A DNA stretch of 64,000 nt from an uncultured Niabella sp. (GTDB lineage Bacteria > Bacteroidota > Bacteroidia > Chitinophagales > Chitinophagaceae). Below the pieces are notes generated by a model. It ran no database searches and was not told the DNA's origin. It saw only the letters and a program-made list of their open reading frames with translations. This document shows positions 1 to 8,647 of the stretch, one piece after another. The stretch covers positions 124,001 through 188,000 of the forward strand of contig CAKSQK010000003.1 of NCBI GenBank assembly GCA_934486785.1, read 5' to 3'. The position numbers and the translations under genes are program-made. How positions within the stretch are numbered: position 1 is the stretch's first letter; the number at the start of each line of letters is the position of its first letter.

Positions 1-401
1 TCGGTCAGGGTTCTTGGATCATTGTGGGATCGCTTACCGCTTTTTTGCTGGGACAGATACTGGACGTGTTCATTTTTCACCGTATCAAACGCTTTACGGG
101 CGACAAAGCCGTGTGGCTGCGCGCCACAGGTTCTACTGTCGTATCGCAGTTTATTGACAGTTTTGTGGTGTTGTTCATTGCTTTTTATGTGGGCCCGCGC
201 TTATCCTCCAATCAGGGAATGCCGTGGTCGTTCGGGTTGGTGATGACGATTTGTATTGGCAATTACATTTACAAGTTTGTTGTGGCGGTTTTGCTCACGC
301 CCCTTATTTATTTGTCGCATAACATTATTGAAAAATACCTTGGTCATGAGCAGGCTGCTCAAATGAAGCGTGAGGCGATGGCCAATGGCAAAATGGAATG
401 A
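1..401 (+). CDS. yhhQ: Queuosine precursor transporter, C-terminal part (5' end outside window)
   Basis: The open frame runs in from the left edge (first whole codon at position 3) and stops with TGA at 399-401, so only about 132 C-terminal residues are visible. They contain the family features of the YhhQ/DUF165 (QPTR) transporters: a segment GSLTAFLLGQILDVFIFHR, a motif SQFIDSFVVLFIAFY with the conserved D and Q inside a membrane helix, and two further hydrophobic helices before a charged tail. Members import 7-deazaguanine precursors such as preQ0 for tRNA queuosine. QueA is encoded later in the window at 31.8 kb. Start and N-terminus cannot be judged. Confidence 0.88.
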   Translation, partial: GQGSWIIVGSLTAFLLGQILDVFIFHRIKRFTGDKAVWLRATGSTVVSQFIDSFVVLFIAFYVGPRLSSNQGMPWSFGLVMTICIGNYIYKFVVAVLLTPLIYLSHNIIEKYLGHEQAAQMKREAMANGKME

Positions 402-449
402 GCATAAAAAAAGTTTAACATTCCTTCTGTTCAATTTATTTTTTTCGTC

Positions 450-457
450 TATTTTTG
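450..457 (+). promoter_or_regulatory. Candidate -7 box (TATTTTTG) of carA
   Basis: TATTTTTG matches the Bacteroidota -7 consensus TAnnTTTG and lies 24 nt before the carA ATG in a T-rich spacer. No convincing TTTG -33 element is seen. Confidence 0.45.
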
Positions 458-481
458 AGCGATTTTTTCTAAAACAAAACA

Positions 482-1585
482 ATGCCTGATACACAAAAAC
501 CAGCAATTTTATTATTACAAGACGGTACCGTAGCCCACGGCTATGCATTTGGGGCCACAGGCACCACCACCGGAGAGATCTGCTTTAATACCGGCATGAC
601 GGGCTACCAAGAAGTTTTTACTGACCCCAGCTATTACGGCCAGATCGTGATCATGAATGCCGTGCATGTGGGCAATTATGGTGTGATAGATGAAGACGTG
701 GAGAGCGACAGCGTAAAAATACTGGGAGTGATCGGTAAAAACCTGAATGAAAACTATTCGCGCCGCAGGGCCAAAGGCTCGCTGCACGAGTACCTGCAAA
801 AAAATAATATCGTTTCAATTGACGGCGTAGATACCCGCTCGCTGGTGGGCCATATTCGTACAAAGGGCGCTATGAACTGCATCATTTCTTCAGAAATTTT
901 TGACGTGGAAGAATTGAAGCGCCGCCTGGCTGAAACCCCTGATATGGGCGGCCTGGAGCTGGCAAGTATTGTGAGCACTAAGGCCGCTTATGAACTGGGT
1001 CAGGAGAATCACCTAAAAATAGCGGTGATGGATTATGGCACCAAGCAAAATATTTTAAAATGCATGGTAGACCGTGGCGCACACGTGAAAGTATTTCCTG
1101 CCAAAACGCCTGTGAAAGAAGTAAAAGCTTTCAACCCGGATGGATATTTTATATCCAACGGCCCGGGCGACCCGGCCGCGATGGATTACGCCATTGATAC
1201 GGTAAAAGAAATCCTCAAAGAGGATAAACCCGTATTTGGCATTTGTTTGGGACACCAATTGCTGGCGCTTGCCAATGGCATCAGCACTTTTAAAATGCAC
1301 CATGGCCATAGGGGATTGAATCACCCGGTAAAAAATGTTGTGACAGGCAGATCGGAGATTACCACGCAAAACCACGGCTTTGGCGTGGACCCGGAATCCG
1401 TTAAAAACTCTGAAACGATTGAAATCACTCATGTCAACCTGAACGATCAATCTATTGAAGGGATCAGAATCAAAAATAAACCAGCCTTTTCTGTACAATA
1501 CCATCCTGAAGCCACACCCGGCCCTCACGATTCAAGATATTTATTTGATAATTTTATTGAAATGGTGAAGGCGGGGAAGGGTTGA
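482..1585 (+). CDS. carA: Carbamoyl-phosphate synthase, small (glutaminase) subunit
   Basis: The 367-residue product has the full length and layout of CarA: an N-terminal small-subunit domain with GEICFNTGMTGYQE near residue 31, then a class I glutamine amidotransferase domain. The nucleophile is Cys255 in GICLGHQ; His341 and Glu343 in QYHPEATPGPHD complete the triad. It hydrolyses glutamine and passes ammonia to CarB for carbamoyl phosphate used in pyrimidine and arginine synthesis. carB is not in the window. The ATG at 482 sits 24 nt after a TAnnTTTG box. The stop overlaps a possible TTG of the following HNH gene, but that overlap is probably fortuitous. Confidence 0.97.
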   Translation: MPDTQKPAILLLQDGTVAHGYAFGATGTTTGEICFNTGMTGYQEVFTDPSYYGQIVIMNAVHVGNYGVIDEDVESDSVKILGVIGKNLNENYSRRRAKGSLHEYLQKNNIVSIDGVDTRSLVGHIRTKGAMNCIISSEIFDVEELKRRLAETPDMGGLELASIVSTKAAYELGQENHLKIAVMDYGTKQNILKCMVDRGAHVKVFPAKTPVKEVKAFNPDGYFISNGPGDPAAMDYAIDTVKEILKEDKPVFGICLGHQLLALANGISTFKMHHGHRGLNHPVKNVVTGRSEITTQNHGFGVDPESVKNSETIEITHVNLNDQSIEGIRIKNKPAFSVQYHPEATPGPHDSRYLFDNFIEMVKAGKG

Positions 1586-1614
1586 TTATTTGTTTAAGGT
1601 TAAGAACAGGCAAA

Positions 1615-2475
1615 ATGGGAACTCTTGGGCTAGCTGAGGTAAATGATATCTTAAATGTCTTAAATATGAAAAATTCTAGCTTATTACAAAAACCTTATTG
1701 GACTACGAAAGATCACCTAAAACATACGTTTTATGACGCTTTTGAATTCTTTGATAAAATAGAGAAGCTAGAAAATTACGGAATTTATATTGTTGCAGAT
1801 CATGCTATTCGATTGTTTAATGAAAACCGCTTCCTGGCTTATTTCATGTTTTACGATGACGAAATCGTAGTTAGAGGAAAACCTAATGGGACTCTTAGAA
1901 AAGGAACAATAGACTTTTCAATAAATTTTTTTAGATACTTTACTGATGAATTAATTCGATTCGATAAAAAACAAGTCGAAGAAGAAAAATTATCAAAAAG
2001 CAAATGGACTTCAATTAGTATAAGGAATAATAAAAGGGCAAAAAAATATTTCGATGCCCTTTACCATTGTATTACTAATTTTTCTGAGGAAGTTAATTCT
2101 TCAACTCATAAAGATCATGATTCGATTAATTTAAATTCTGCAGAAATTGAAGATAAAATTTATAGAGAAGGTTCAGCTTCAACAACTCTACTAACTATTT
2201 ACGAGCGAAATAATAACGCAAGGCAAACGTGTCTTAAACATTGGGGATACAGCTGCGCCGTATGCGGTTTCAATTTTGAAAAAGCTTATGGTGAATATGG
2301 CAAAAAATACATACACGTACACCACACAACACCAATATCGACGATCAAGCATGAATATGAAATAAACCCAATAACAGATTTAAAACCCATATGCCCTAAT
2401 TGCCATAGTATGATTCATAAAACTTTTATTCCATTGACAATCGAAGAGTTAAAACAGAAAATGAATAGAATTTAA
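1615..2475 (+). CDS. McrA-like HNH endonuclease, orphan
   Basis: The C-terminal third carries a complete HNH/zinc-finger nuclease module: CAVC at about residue 214, the HVHH core with the catalytic histidine, the DLKPICPNCHSMIH segment with CPNC at about 260, and the closing IHK. This arrangement is that of standalone McrA-type nucleases, many of which cut methylated DNA (family knowledge). The first 180 residues are not recognised and may be a DNA- or modification-reading domain. I chose the ATG at 1615 (286 aa); a TTG at 1582 overlapping the carA stop is an alternative adding 11 residues. The gene is visibly much richer in A+T than carA and the genes after it, and no methyltransferase or specificity gene is next to it, which suggests horizontal acquisition of a type IV-like restriction gene. 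Confidence 0.82.
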   Translation: MGTLGLAEVNDILNVLNMKNSSLLQKPYWTTKDHLKHTFYDAFEFFDKIEKLENYGIYIVADHAIRLFNENRFLAYFMFYDDEIVVRGKPNGTLRKGTIDFSINFFRYFTDELIRFDKKQVEEEKLSKSKWTSISIRNNKRAKKYFDALYHCITNFSEEVNSSTHKDHDSINLNSAEIEDKIYREGSASTTLLTIYERNNNARQTCLKHWGYSCAVCGFNFEKAYGEYGKKYIHVHHTTPISTIKHEYEINPITDLKPICPNCHSMIHKTFIPLTIEELKQKMNRI

Positions 2476-2654
2476 AAAATAATTTCAGAAAGTAGATTCT
2501 ATCTTTTCTAAATCTTATAAAGTACCTTCCTCGTGCTGGCTTAATCGAAGACGCTTAAGCTTCAAAGTTGAATACAGAAGATTTTACTTTTAAGCATTTT
2601 AAATCGGATCTGGCAAATTCATACTTAACCTTTTCTTATTACCCAATCTATTAC

Positions 2655-2680
2655 GGTTACATAGTAACCGGTTATCTTTA
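2655..2680 (+). promoter_or_regulatory. Palindromic operator overlapping a promoter
   Basis: GGTTACATAGTAACC (2655-2669) is a perfect 6-bp dyad with a 3-nt centre. It overlaps a second palindrome TAACCGGTTA (2665-2674), and a further half-site GGTAAC follows at 2682. The stretch TATCTTTA at 2673-2680 resembles a -7 box, so a protein bound here would cover the promoter of the oxidoreductase. Quinone or aldehyde reductases of this kind are often controlled by HxlR, TetR or MarR repressors; the regulator is not in the window. Confidence 0.5.
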
Positions 2681-2716
2681 CGGTAACTAAAAGCTATTGC
2701 TGTGAATCAACAAACA

Positions 2717-3634
2717 ATGAAAGCTGCTGTGTGCACCGCTTACGGCCCGCCGGAAGTGTTAAAAATAACAGAACTACCCAAACCCGTTCCGCGCCCTAAT
2801 GAGGTTTTAATAAAGATTATGGCAACCACCGTCAACTCTGGGGATGTAAGAACCCGGGGTCTGGCCGTAAAAGGTGTTTTAAAACTGGTGATGCGTGTTG
2901 TGCTTGGATTCAACAAGCCCCGCAAGCCTGTATTAGGCATTGTATTGTCAGGTGTGGTGGAGCAGATAGGTGAAAAGGTAACAAATTTTCAGCCTGGCGA
3001 TGAGGTTATAGCTAGCACGGGAATGAAATTTGGCTGCCATGCTCAATATATTGCGCTGCACGAAAACGCTCTGGTTGTTCAAAAGCCCAAAAATGCATCT
3101 TATGAAGATGCGGCCGCCATTATTTTTGGAGGAATGAGCGCCATTTACTTTTTGGAAAAAGCTCGTATTGCATCCAAACCTGGGAAAAGAGTTTTGATAT
3201 ATGGCGCCACGGGCTCGGTAGGAGCGGCAGCTGTTGAAATAGCACGTTATTATAAAGCGCATGTGACGGCTGTTTGCGGCCCGCATGGCGTAAATTTAAC
3301 AAAAGAACTCGGTGCTGATGCTATTGTTGTGTATACCGTGCAAGACTTTACCAAACTGGATCAGCAATTTGATATTGTATTTGACGCGGTTGGCAAAATA
3401 AGTAAAAAGCAAAGCCGGAAACTAATTGCTAAAAACGGAAAGTTTGTAACAGTTGGCGGGCTTGACGTGGCAAAAGAAACGAAGGAGCAACTGACACAGT
3501 TACAGCAACTTTATGAAAACGGTGAAATTCATGCGCATATTGACAGAAGCTATAGTTTAGATGAAATCATAGAAGCCCATCGCTATGTTGATACAGGCAG
3601 AAAAAAGGGTAACGTGGTGATTACACTTAGGTAA
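2717..3634 (+). CDS. Zinc-independent MDR alcohol dehydrogenase / quinone oxidoreductase
   Basis: The 305-residue protein is a medium-chain dehydrogenase/reductase of the quinone oxidoreductase branch. It opens with MKAAVCTAYGPPEVL, has a GroES-like domain with VNSGDVRTR, and a Rossmann domain with LIYGATGSVGAAAVE (AxGxxG type, NADPH). The zinc-ligand cysteines of classical alcohol dehydrogenases are absent. It probably reduces quinones or enones with NAD(P)H. The family start MKAAV decides for the ATG at 2717; a GTG at 2702 would add five residues. A double palindrome lies directly upstream, implying repressor control. The gene is monocistronic. Confidence 0.88.
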   Translation: MKAAVCTAYGPPEVLKITELPKPVPRPNEVLIKIMATTVNSGDVRTRGLAVKGVLKLVMRVVLGFNKPRKPVLGIVLSGVVEQIGEKVTNFQPGDEVIASTGMKFGCHAQYIALHENALVVQKPKNASYEDAAAIIFGGMSAIYFLEKARIASKPGKRVLIYGATGSVGAAAVEIARYYKAHVTAVCGPHGVNLTKELGADAIVVYTVQDFTKLDQQFDIVFDAVGKISKKQSRKLIAKNGKFVTVGGLDVAKETKEQLTQLQQLYENGEIHAHIDRSYSLDEIIEAHRYVDTGRKKGNVVITLR

Positions 3635-3820
3635 AATAAACCAAACCGAAAGAGGTTTTCTTGTCATAGGGCAACCGTGCTGTAAATGTGGTGGTTTAAA
3701 TTTGAAATAATCACGTAATCATCAAAACAAAAAAATAGCGCACAGGAAAGAGCCGGTGAAATGGACGCACTACAGGTGATACATCACAACCCCGAAGCGG
3801 TATACTAAAAAAAGAAATAT

Positions 3821-4270
3821 ATGAAACTTAATCCTTATTTAAACTTCGATGGCCAGTGCGAAGAAGCTTTTAACTTTTACAAAAAAGTTTTTAAGGCAGA
3901 ATTTTCCGGGCATGGTATAATGAGATTTGGCGATATTCCGGCGCAGGAAGGAATACCGCCATTTACTGATGACGTGAAAAACCGCGTGATGCATGTTTCC
4001 ATCAATATTGGTAATGACATATTAATGGGTTCAGACATAATGCCGGGATTTGCTGACAGGCCTTTTCAAAAAGGGGATAACAGCTATATCAGCATCCACC
4101 CTGATTCACGTGAAGAAGCAGACCGGATTTTTAATGAATTAGCGGAAGGCGGCGAAATTGAAATGCCCATGGCAGACCAGTTTTGGGGAGATTACTACGG
4201 AAGCCTGAAAGATCGTTTTGGCAATTTGTGGATGGTCAATTACAACGCGGAAACCGCAGGAACACCATAA
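3821..4270 (+). CDS. VOC family protein, PhnB/3-demethylubiquinone-methyltransferase-like
   Basis: This 149-residue protein has the single-domain glyoxalase/bleomycin-resistance fold of the PhnB-like group: MKLNPYLNFDGQCEEAFNFY at the start, a central segment of metal-site-like HVSINIGNDILMGSD, and an end with FGNLWMVNYN. Such proteins are common in soil Bacteroidota, and their substrate is usually unknown despite the methyltransferase label. The ATG follows an A-rich stretch with no Shine-Dalgarno. A clear terminator follows at 4338. Between the oxidoreductase and this gene (3635-3820) I see no further gene. Confidence 0.85.
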   Translation: MKLNPYLNFDGQCEEAFNFYKKVFKAEFSGHGIMRFGDIPAQEGIPPFTDDVKNRVMHVSINIGNDILMGSDIMPGFADRPFQKGDNSYISIHPDSREEADRIFNELAEGGEIEMPMADQFWGDYYGSLKDRFGNLWMVNYNAETAGTP

Positions 4271-4337
4271 TAACAGCGGGCTAAAAGAGCTGGTTGTTTA
4301 CGATGGAAATTTTAAAACATTTATAATACACAAAAGA

Positions 4338-4364
4338 GGTGGCATTTGCCACCCCTTTTTTTTT
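4338..4364 (+). terminator. Rho-independent terminator after the VOC gene
   Basis: GGTGGC (4338-4343) pairs with GCCACC (4348-4353) across an ATTT loop, followed by CC and a run of nine T. It lies between the convergent VOC and phoH genes. Confidence 0.85.
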
Positions 4365-4381
4365 AATTCTTTGTATTCATT

Positions 4382-5359
4382 TTAATGTTCTTGCCTTTCT
4401 GTATTTCTATCGTGCTCCTTATGATAGGCTTTAATAATAGCCTTAACCAGCCTGTGGCGTACCACATCTTCTTCATCCAGCTCAATATGGCTGATGCCCG
4501 GAATATTTTGTAAAATGCGCACGGCTGTTTGCAGGCCGCTTTTTTGGTTCCTGGGTAAATCCACCTGTGTCATATCACCGGTAATGATGGCTTTTGCATT
4601 AGCGCCAATACGCGTAAGGAACATTTTCAACTGAAGGTCTGTGGCATTTTGAGCCTCATCCAAAATAATGAATGCATGATCAAGCGTACGGCCGCGCATG
4701 TAAGCCAGCGGTGCAATTTCAATAGTACGGGTGCTCATATAATAGCCAAGCTTATCAGCCGGGATCATATCATCCAACGCGTCATACAATGGCCGCAGGT
4801 ATGGGTCAATTTTTTCTTTAAGATCGCCCGGAAGAAAACCGAGGCTTTCGCCGGCTTCAACCGCGGGGCGTGTTAAAATAATTTTCTTTACCTGTTTGTT
4901 TTTAAGCGCGCGTACAGCCAGCGCTACTGCGGTATAGGTTTTACCCGTACCGGCAGGGCCAATAGCAAAAAGAATGTCATTTTTTTCAGCCTCGCTAACC
5001 AGCTTTTTCTGGTTGGCTGTGCGGGCGCGAACGGATTTGCCGTTAGGCCCAAAAACGAGCACTTCATTGGGATGCCTTTCTACAAAATGATCAACGGTTT
5101 CCACATCATCGCCGCCAATGATCTGGTCAAAATAATTTTCGCTCATGTGGCCATTGCGTTCAATGTAGGAGATCACCAGGTTGATCTTTTCTTTTGCCGA
5201 CTGTATCTGTTCGGGCGAGCCGCTTAATTTTATTTGTTTACCCCTTGATAGTATTTTAAGCAGCGGAAATTTTTTCTTCAGAATGTCGAGTTTACCGTTG
5301 TTAACTCCAAAGAATTCAATTGGGTTTACTGTTTCAAGGTTAATAATAGTTTCTGTCAA
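4382..5359 (-). CDS. phoH: PhoH family ATPase
   Basis: A 325-residue P-loop protein of the PhoH/YbeZ family. An N-terminal KH-like region (residues about 20-70) precedes the ATPase domain with Walker A GPAGTGKT (134-141) and Walker [10 protein letters not shown] (229-237), and the family block [18 protein letters not shown] lies between. Relatives bind nucleic acid and ATP and, with YbeY, are linked to ribosome and RNA quality control. The 245-nt region upstream (5360-5604) shows no gene or clear promoter. The gene is convergent with the VOC gene across a terminator. Confidence 0.93.
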   Translation of the reverse strand: MTETIINLETVNPIEFFGVNNGKLDILKKKFPLLKILSRGKQIKLSGSPEQIQSAKEKINLVISYIERNGHMSENYFDQIIGGDDVETVDHFVERHPNEVLVFGPNGKSVRARTANQKKLVSEAEKNDILFAIGPAGTGKTYTAVALAVRALKNKQVKKIILTRPAVEAGESLGFLPGDLKEKIDPYLRPLYDALDDMIPADKLGYYMSTRTIEIAPLAYMRGRTLDHAFIILDEAQNATDLQLKMFLTRIGANAKAIITGDMTQVDLPRNQKSGLQTAVRILQNIPGISHIELDEEDVVRHRLVKAIIKAYHKEHDRNTERQEH

Positions 5360-5604
5360 TGTTGATACGATATTTGTTGTTTACAAACCCGGCAAAGGGC
5401 TAAACCGGAATATAGCCGTCATCTGTTAGTATGTTACAAATGCCTGCCCTTCTTTTCCAAATATATTTTTAAAAAGCCTGAATGAAATATATATTTTATT
5501 CACAGATGTGGATTTAAAGTGCTGTGCAATTCATGGTCAGTTCACATTTAATCCTTACAAAGATGTTGTAAAGGCTAAATTAGTTGCGGTGCCTGCAAAT
5601 TTTT

Positions 5605-6255
5605 TTATGAGATTTTGTGCAGTGCCTCAATTGTGTCCAATGGGCTTGCCGATTTAAAGACGGTGCTGCCGGCCACAAGCACATCAGCGCCGGCCTCCAC
5701 AATAGCTTTGGCATTTTCAAGCGTAACGCCGCCATCAATTTCAATCAGTGTAGGAGCGTTCTTATCTGTGATCAGTTTTTTTGCCTGTTTAATTTTTTGT
5801 AAGGTTTCCGGTATGAATGTTTGCCCGCCAAAACCGGGATTCACACTCATCAGCAATAAAATGTCAACATCGGTAATAATGTTTTCAAGCAGTGATACGG
5901 GCGTATGAGGATTGAGCGCCACGCCGGCTTTCATGCCCAGGCCTTTTATTTGCTGAATGTTCCTGTGCAGGTGGGTGCAGGTTTCAATATGAACGGTAAT
6001 GTGTTCGGCGCCGGCTTTTTTAAACGCTTCCACATACTTGTCTGGTTCTACAATCATCAGGTGCACATCTAAAACTTTGGTACATGCTTTTTTCACAAAT
6101 TCAATTACCATGGGCCCGTAACTGATGTTGGGCACAAAACGCCCGTCCATCACATCAAGGTGCAGCCACTCTGCCGCGCTGTTATTTACCAGGGTACATT
6201 CATCCTGCAATTTTAAAAAATCGGCAGCCAGTAAAGAAGGAGCAACAATAGCCAT
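5605..6255 (-). CDS. rpe: Ribulose-phosphate 3-epimerase
   Basis: The 216-residue product is a complete Rpe TIM barrel. It starts MAIVAPSLLAADFLKL, has the metal/catalytic set His32 and Asp34 in HLDVMDGRFVPN, His65 in DVHLMI, and the second catalytic Asp in IEIDGGV; MSVNPGFGGQTF forms the phosphate-side loop. It interconverts ribulose 5-phosphate and xylulose 5-phosphate in the pentose phosphate pathway. A good -7 box (TACCTTTG) lies 19 nt upstream of the ATG. It appears to be transcribed alone. Confidence 0.97.
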   Translation of the reverse strand: MAIVAPSLLAADFLKLQDECTLVNNSAAEWLHLDVMDGRFVPNISYGPMVIEFVKKACTKVLDVHLMIVEPDKYVEAFKKAGAEHITVHIETCTHLHRNIQQIKGLGMKAGVALNPHTPVSLLENIITDVDILLLMSVNPGFGGQTFIPETLQKIKQAKKLITDKNAPTLIEIDGGVTLENAKAIVEAGADVLVAGSTVFKSASPLDTIEALHKIS

Positions 6256-6274
6256 TGTTCAATTTTATTATTTG

Positions 6275-6282
6275 CAAAGGTA
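6275..6282 (-). promoter_or_regulatory. Candidate -7 box (TACCTTTG) of rpe
   Basis: On the minus strand TACCTTTG matches TAnnTTTG and is followed after 19 nt by the rpe ATG. It lies in the divergent region shared with the beta-propeller gene, which has its own box TACATTTG at 6360-6367 on the plus strand. Confidence 0.55.
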
Positions 6283-6386
6283 AAGCGTTTAAGCTTAGCC
6301 GTATAGCTTTCAGTAAAGATACCTGACAAATCTATTACAATAGTTTCGCGCCTCTTAAATACATTTGAAAGAATAACACAATTGAT

Positions 6387-7463
6387 ATGAAGAAAATTTT
6401 ATTGCTTGCAATCTTTTGCATGGCAGCAGTTACCGGTTTTGCTGTTGTTCAGCAAGATACCATTTTGTATCCTGACGAAAAGCATTTTAAAAATGTTCAG
6501 CAATTAACTTTTGGCGGAGATAATGCCGAGGCATACTGGAGTTATGACGGCAAATACATCGTGTTTCAACGCACAAGTGTAAAAGACGGCGTACCCTGCG
6601 ACCAGATATTTGTGGGAAAGGTGCCCGAGCCAGGCAAAAAATTTGAATATAAGCTGGTAAGCACCGGCAAGGGCCGCACCACCTGTGCTTTTTTTACAAA
6701 AGATGGCAGGCATATTATTTATGCTTCCACACACCTGGGCAGTGAGCAGTGCCCGCCTGTACCGGATCGGTCTAAGTACGGTAATAAATACATCTGGCCC
6801 ATGTATGCCAGCTACGATATTTTTATGGCCGACCTGGATGGCAACATTGTAAAACAACTTACCACTTCTCCGGCTTATGATGCGGAAGCCACTCTTTCAC
6901 CCGATGGTAAAAAGATGATCTATACCAGCACTAAAGACGGCGATATTGAACTTTACATCATGAACCTGAAAACCGGTAAAGAAAAGCGTATTACAAACAC
7001 CCCGGGTTATGATGGTGGAGCGTGGTTTAGTCCAAATGGTAAAAAGATCATCTGGCGCGCTTCCAGGCCTAATACCGAATCAGATATTAAAGAGTATAAA
7101 GATTTACTTGCGGAAAACCTTGTGGCGCCCACTAAAATGGAAGTGTGGGTGGCCAGGGCCAATGGTAAAAATGCACGCCAGGTAACCAATCTGGGTCAGG
7201 CTAACTGGGCCCCAAATTTTATGCCCGATAGCAGGCGTATTATTTTCGCCTCTAACCACGAGTATAAAAGAGGCTTCCCGTTTAACATGTATATCATAAA
7301 TGAAGATGGCAGCGGTTTACAAAAAGTAAGCAGGGATAATGGCTTTGATGCTTTTCCCATGTTTTCGCCAGATGGGAAAAAAATAATTTTTAGCAGTAAC
7401 CGAAACAATGGTGGTACAAGGGATACCAATATTTTTATTGCTGACTGGGTAGAAGTTCCTTAA
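6387..7463 (+). CDS. Secreted TolB-like beta-propeller (PD40 repeat) protein
   Basis: The 358-residue protein has a Sec signal peptide (MKKILLLAIFCMAAVTGFAV) and then a series of PD40/WD40-like blades. The blades show the typical pattern of an aspartate/serine turn followed by PDGKKIIY or PNGKKIIW, for example near residues 170-180, 212-222 and 340-350. It resembles the propeller of TolB, but there is no TolB N-terminal domain and no Pal or Tol genes nearby. Likely periplasmic or surface-located; ligand unknown. A TACATTTG box at 6360-6367 lies 19 nt before the ATG. Confidence 0.85.
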   Translation: MKKILLLAIFCMAAVTGFAVVQQDTILYPDEKHFKNVQQLTFGGDNAEAYWSYDGKYIVFQRTSVKDGVPCDQIFVGKVPEPGKKFEYKLVSTGKGRTTCAFFTKDGRHIIYASTHLGSEQCPPVPDRSKYGNKYIWPMYASYDIFMADLDGNIVKQLTTSPAYDAEATLSPDGKKMIYTSTKDGDIELYIMNLKTGKEKRITNTPGYDGGAWFSPNGKKIIWRASRPNTESDIKEYKDLLAENLVAPTKMEVWVARANGKNARQVTNLGQANWAPNFMPDSRRIIFASNHEYKRGFPFNMYIINEDGSGLQKVSRDNGFDAFPMFSPDGKKIIFSSNRNNGGTRDTNIFIADWVEVP

Positions 7464-7556
7464 TAGTATGCAGCAGGCTTTCTACTGTTATTATTTTTTC
7501 AACTTGTTAACCTTGCTCCAAACCCCTATTTTCGCAGCAATATAAAAATAAGCAAT

Positions 7557-8015
7557 ATGGATTCAATTTTAGTGCAAATTCATAGCATACTGCGTTGGAT
7601 TATTCTAATCCTCATCATTGTAGCTATTTACAGAAGTTTTGGAGCAGGCAACAAGCCTTTTACCGAAAGCCATAGAAAAAACGGACTGTTTTTAATGATT
7701 GCCAGCGACATCATGCTTTTATTAGGTTTAGTACAATGGTTTACAGGGGGGTATGGTTTAAAAGCTATTCAAAGCAATGGTATGGGCGGCGTAATGAAAG
7801 ATGGTGTGATGCGCTTTTTTGCCATAGAGCACCTGCTTATGATGCTCATTGCAATTATTTTAGTGCACGTGGGCTATTCTTTCAGCAAAAAGAATATTTC
7901 TGATGCCAAAAAGCACACAAAAACATCGCTGTTTTACATACTTGCTTTATTGGTCATGCTGGCCGCTATTCCCTGGCCGTTTAGAGAAGCGGGTATGGGC
8001 AGAGGTTGGATCTAA
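7557..8015 (+). CDS. Four-helix membrane protein, possibly haem-binding
   Basis: A 152-residue integral membrane protein with four predicted helices (about 10-26, 43-61, 88-108, 124-140). Histidines lie at or within membrane segments (His9, His92, His104), and relatives in Bacteroidota are sometimes labelled cytochrome b-like. Haem binding is inference only; no haem motif can be proven here. TATTTTCG about 27 nt upstream may be a -7 box. It ends 36 nt from the convergent phosphoesterase gene. Confidence 0.75.
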   Translation: MDSILVQIHSILRWIILILIIVAIYRSFGAGNKPFTESHRKNGLFLMIASDIMLLLGLVQWFTGGYGLKAIQSNGMGGVMKDGVMRFFAIEHLLMMLIAIILVHVGYSFSKKNISDAKKHTKTSLFYILALLVMLAAIPWPFREAGMGRGWI

Positions 8016-8043
8016 CTCCATTTGATAGTTCAATTTATTATTT

Positions 8044-8064
8044 AGGGCCGGTTATTTCGGCCCT
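8044..8064. terminator. Hairpin between convergent genes
   Basis: AGGGCCG and CGGCCCT form a perfect 7-bp stem around a loop that contains the stop codon of the minus-strand phosphoesterase gene. T-tracts on either side are weak, so it is a possible shared terminator rather than a certain one. Confidence 0.4.
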
Positions 8065-8546
8065 ATTTCTATTACTTCACACTGTTTAATATCTTTTTTA
8101 TCAATTACAAACCGAACCAGCGTTTTTAGCTGGTGCCAGCCCTGCCTGCCGGCCGCGCCCGGGTTTATATGCAGGCATTGCAGCTTGTCATCATACATGA
8201 TCTTTAAAATATGTGAATGCCCGCTGATAAAAAGCAGAGGTTTTTCCGCTATGATCTGCTTTTTAGTTTCAGGATTATATTTTGGCGGGTAGCCGCCAAT
8301 ATGCTTTATCATCACCTTTACGTCTTCGCACATAAAAGTATTGATTTCAGGATATAAAACCCTTACATCCTGCCCGTCTATATTGCCATAAACGCCGCGT
8401 AATGGTTTGAATTGCAGAAGGGTATCCGCAACCCCTGCATTGCCAAAATCGCCGGCGTGCCATATTTCATCGCATTGTTCAAAATGCCTGAAAACGGCAT
8501 CGTCTAAAAATCCGTGCGTGTCTGATAAAAGACCAATTCTTTTCAC
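8052..8546 (-). CDS. YfcE/MJ0936-type metallophosphoesterase
   Basis: The 164-residue protein is a compact calcineurin-like phosphodiesterase. All metal motifs are present: DxH (Asp9, His11 in LLSDTHG), GD (Asp33 in HAGDFGN), GN (Asn55 in YGNIDG), and GHSH (His110, His112), ending with HINPGAAG. Family members hydrolyse simple phosphodiesters and some cut cyclic nucleotides; the physiological substrate is unknown. It is convergent with the membrane protein gene before it. The TTTG-containing upstream region is short and no operon partner is visible. Confidence 0.93.
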   Translation of the reverse strand: MKRIGLLSDTHGFLDDAVFRHFEQCDEIWHAGDFGNAGVADTLLQFKPLRGVYGNIDGQDVRVLYPEINTFMCEDVKVMIKHIGGYPPKYNPETKKQIIAEKPLLFISGHSHILKIMYDDKLQCLHINPGAAGRQGWHQLKTLVRFVIDKKDIKQCEVIEIGPK

Positions 8547-8647
8547 ATTAAAAGTTTACAGCGCAAAAGTCTGTTTTACAGGCGTAAAATAAAATTCTTA
8601 TTGTAAGCGTGGTTTTTGTAACTTTAATTCAACCAAATGATATTACT

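Noticed and set aside
1055..1528. 157-codon minus-strand frame opposite carA
   Set aside because: It is antisense to a well-supported gene, has no recognisable domain and mirrors carA codon bias.
3635..3820. Possible short gene between the oxidoreductase and the VOC gene
   Set aside because: Only a 15-codon frame is present, with no upstream signals.
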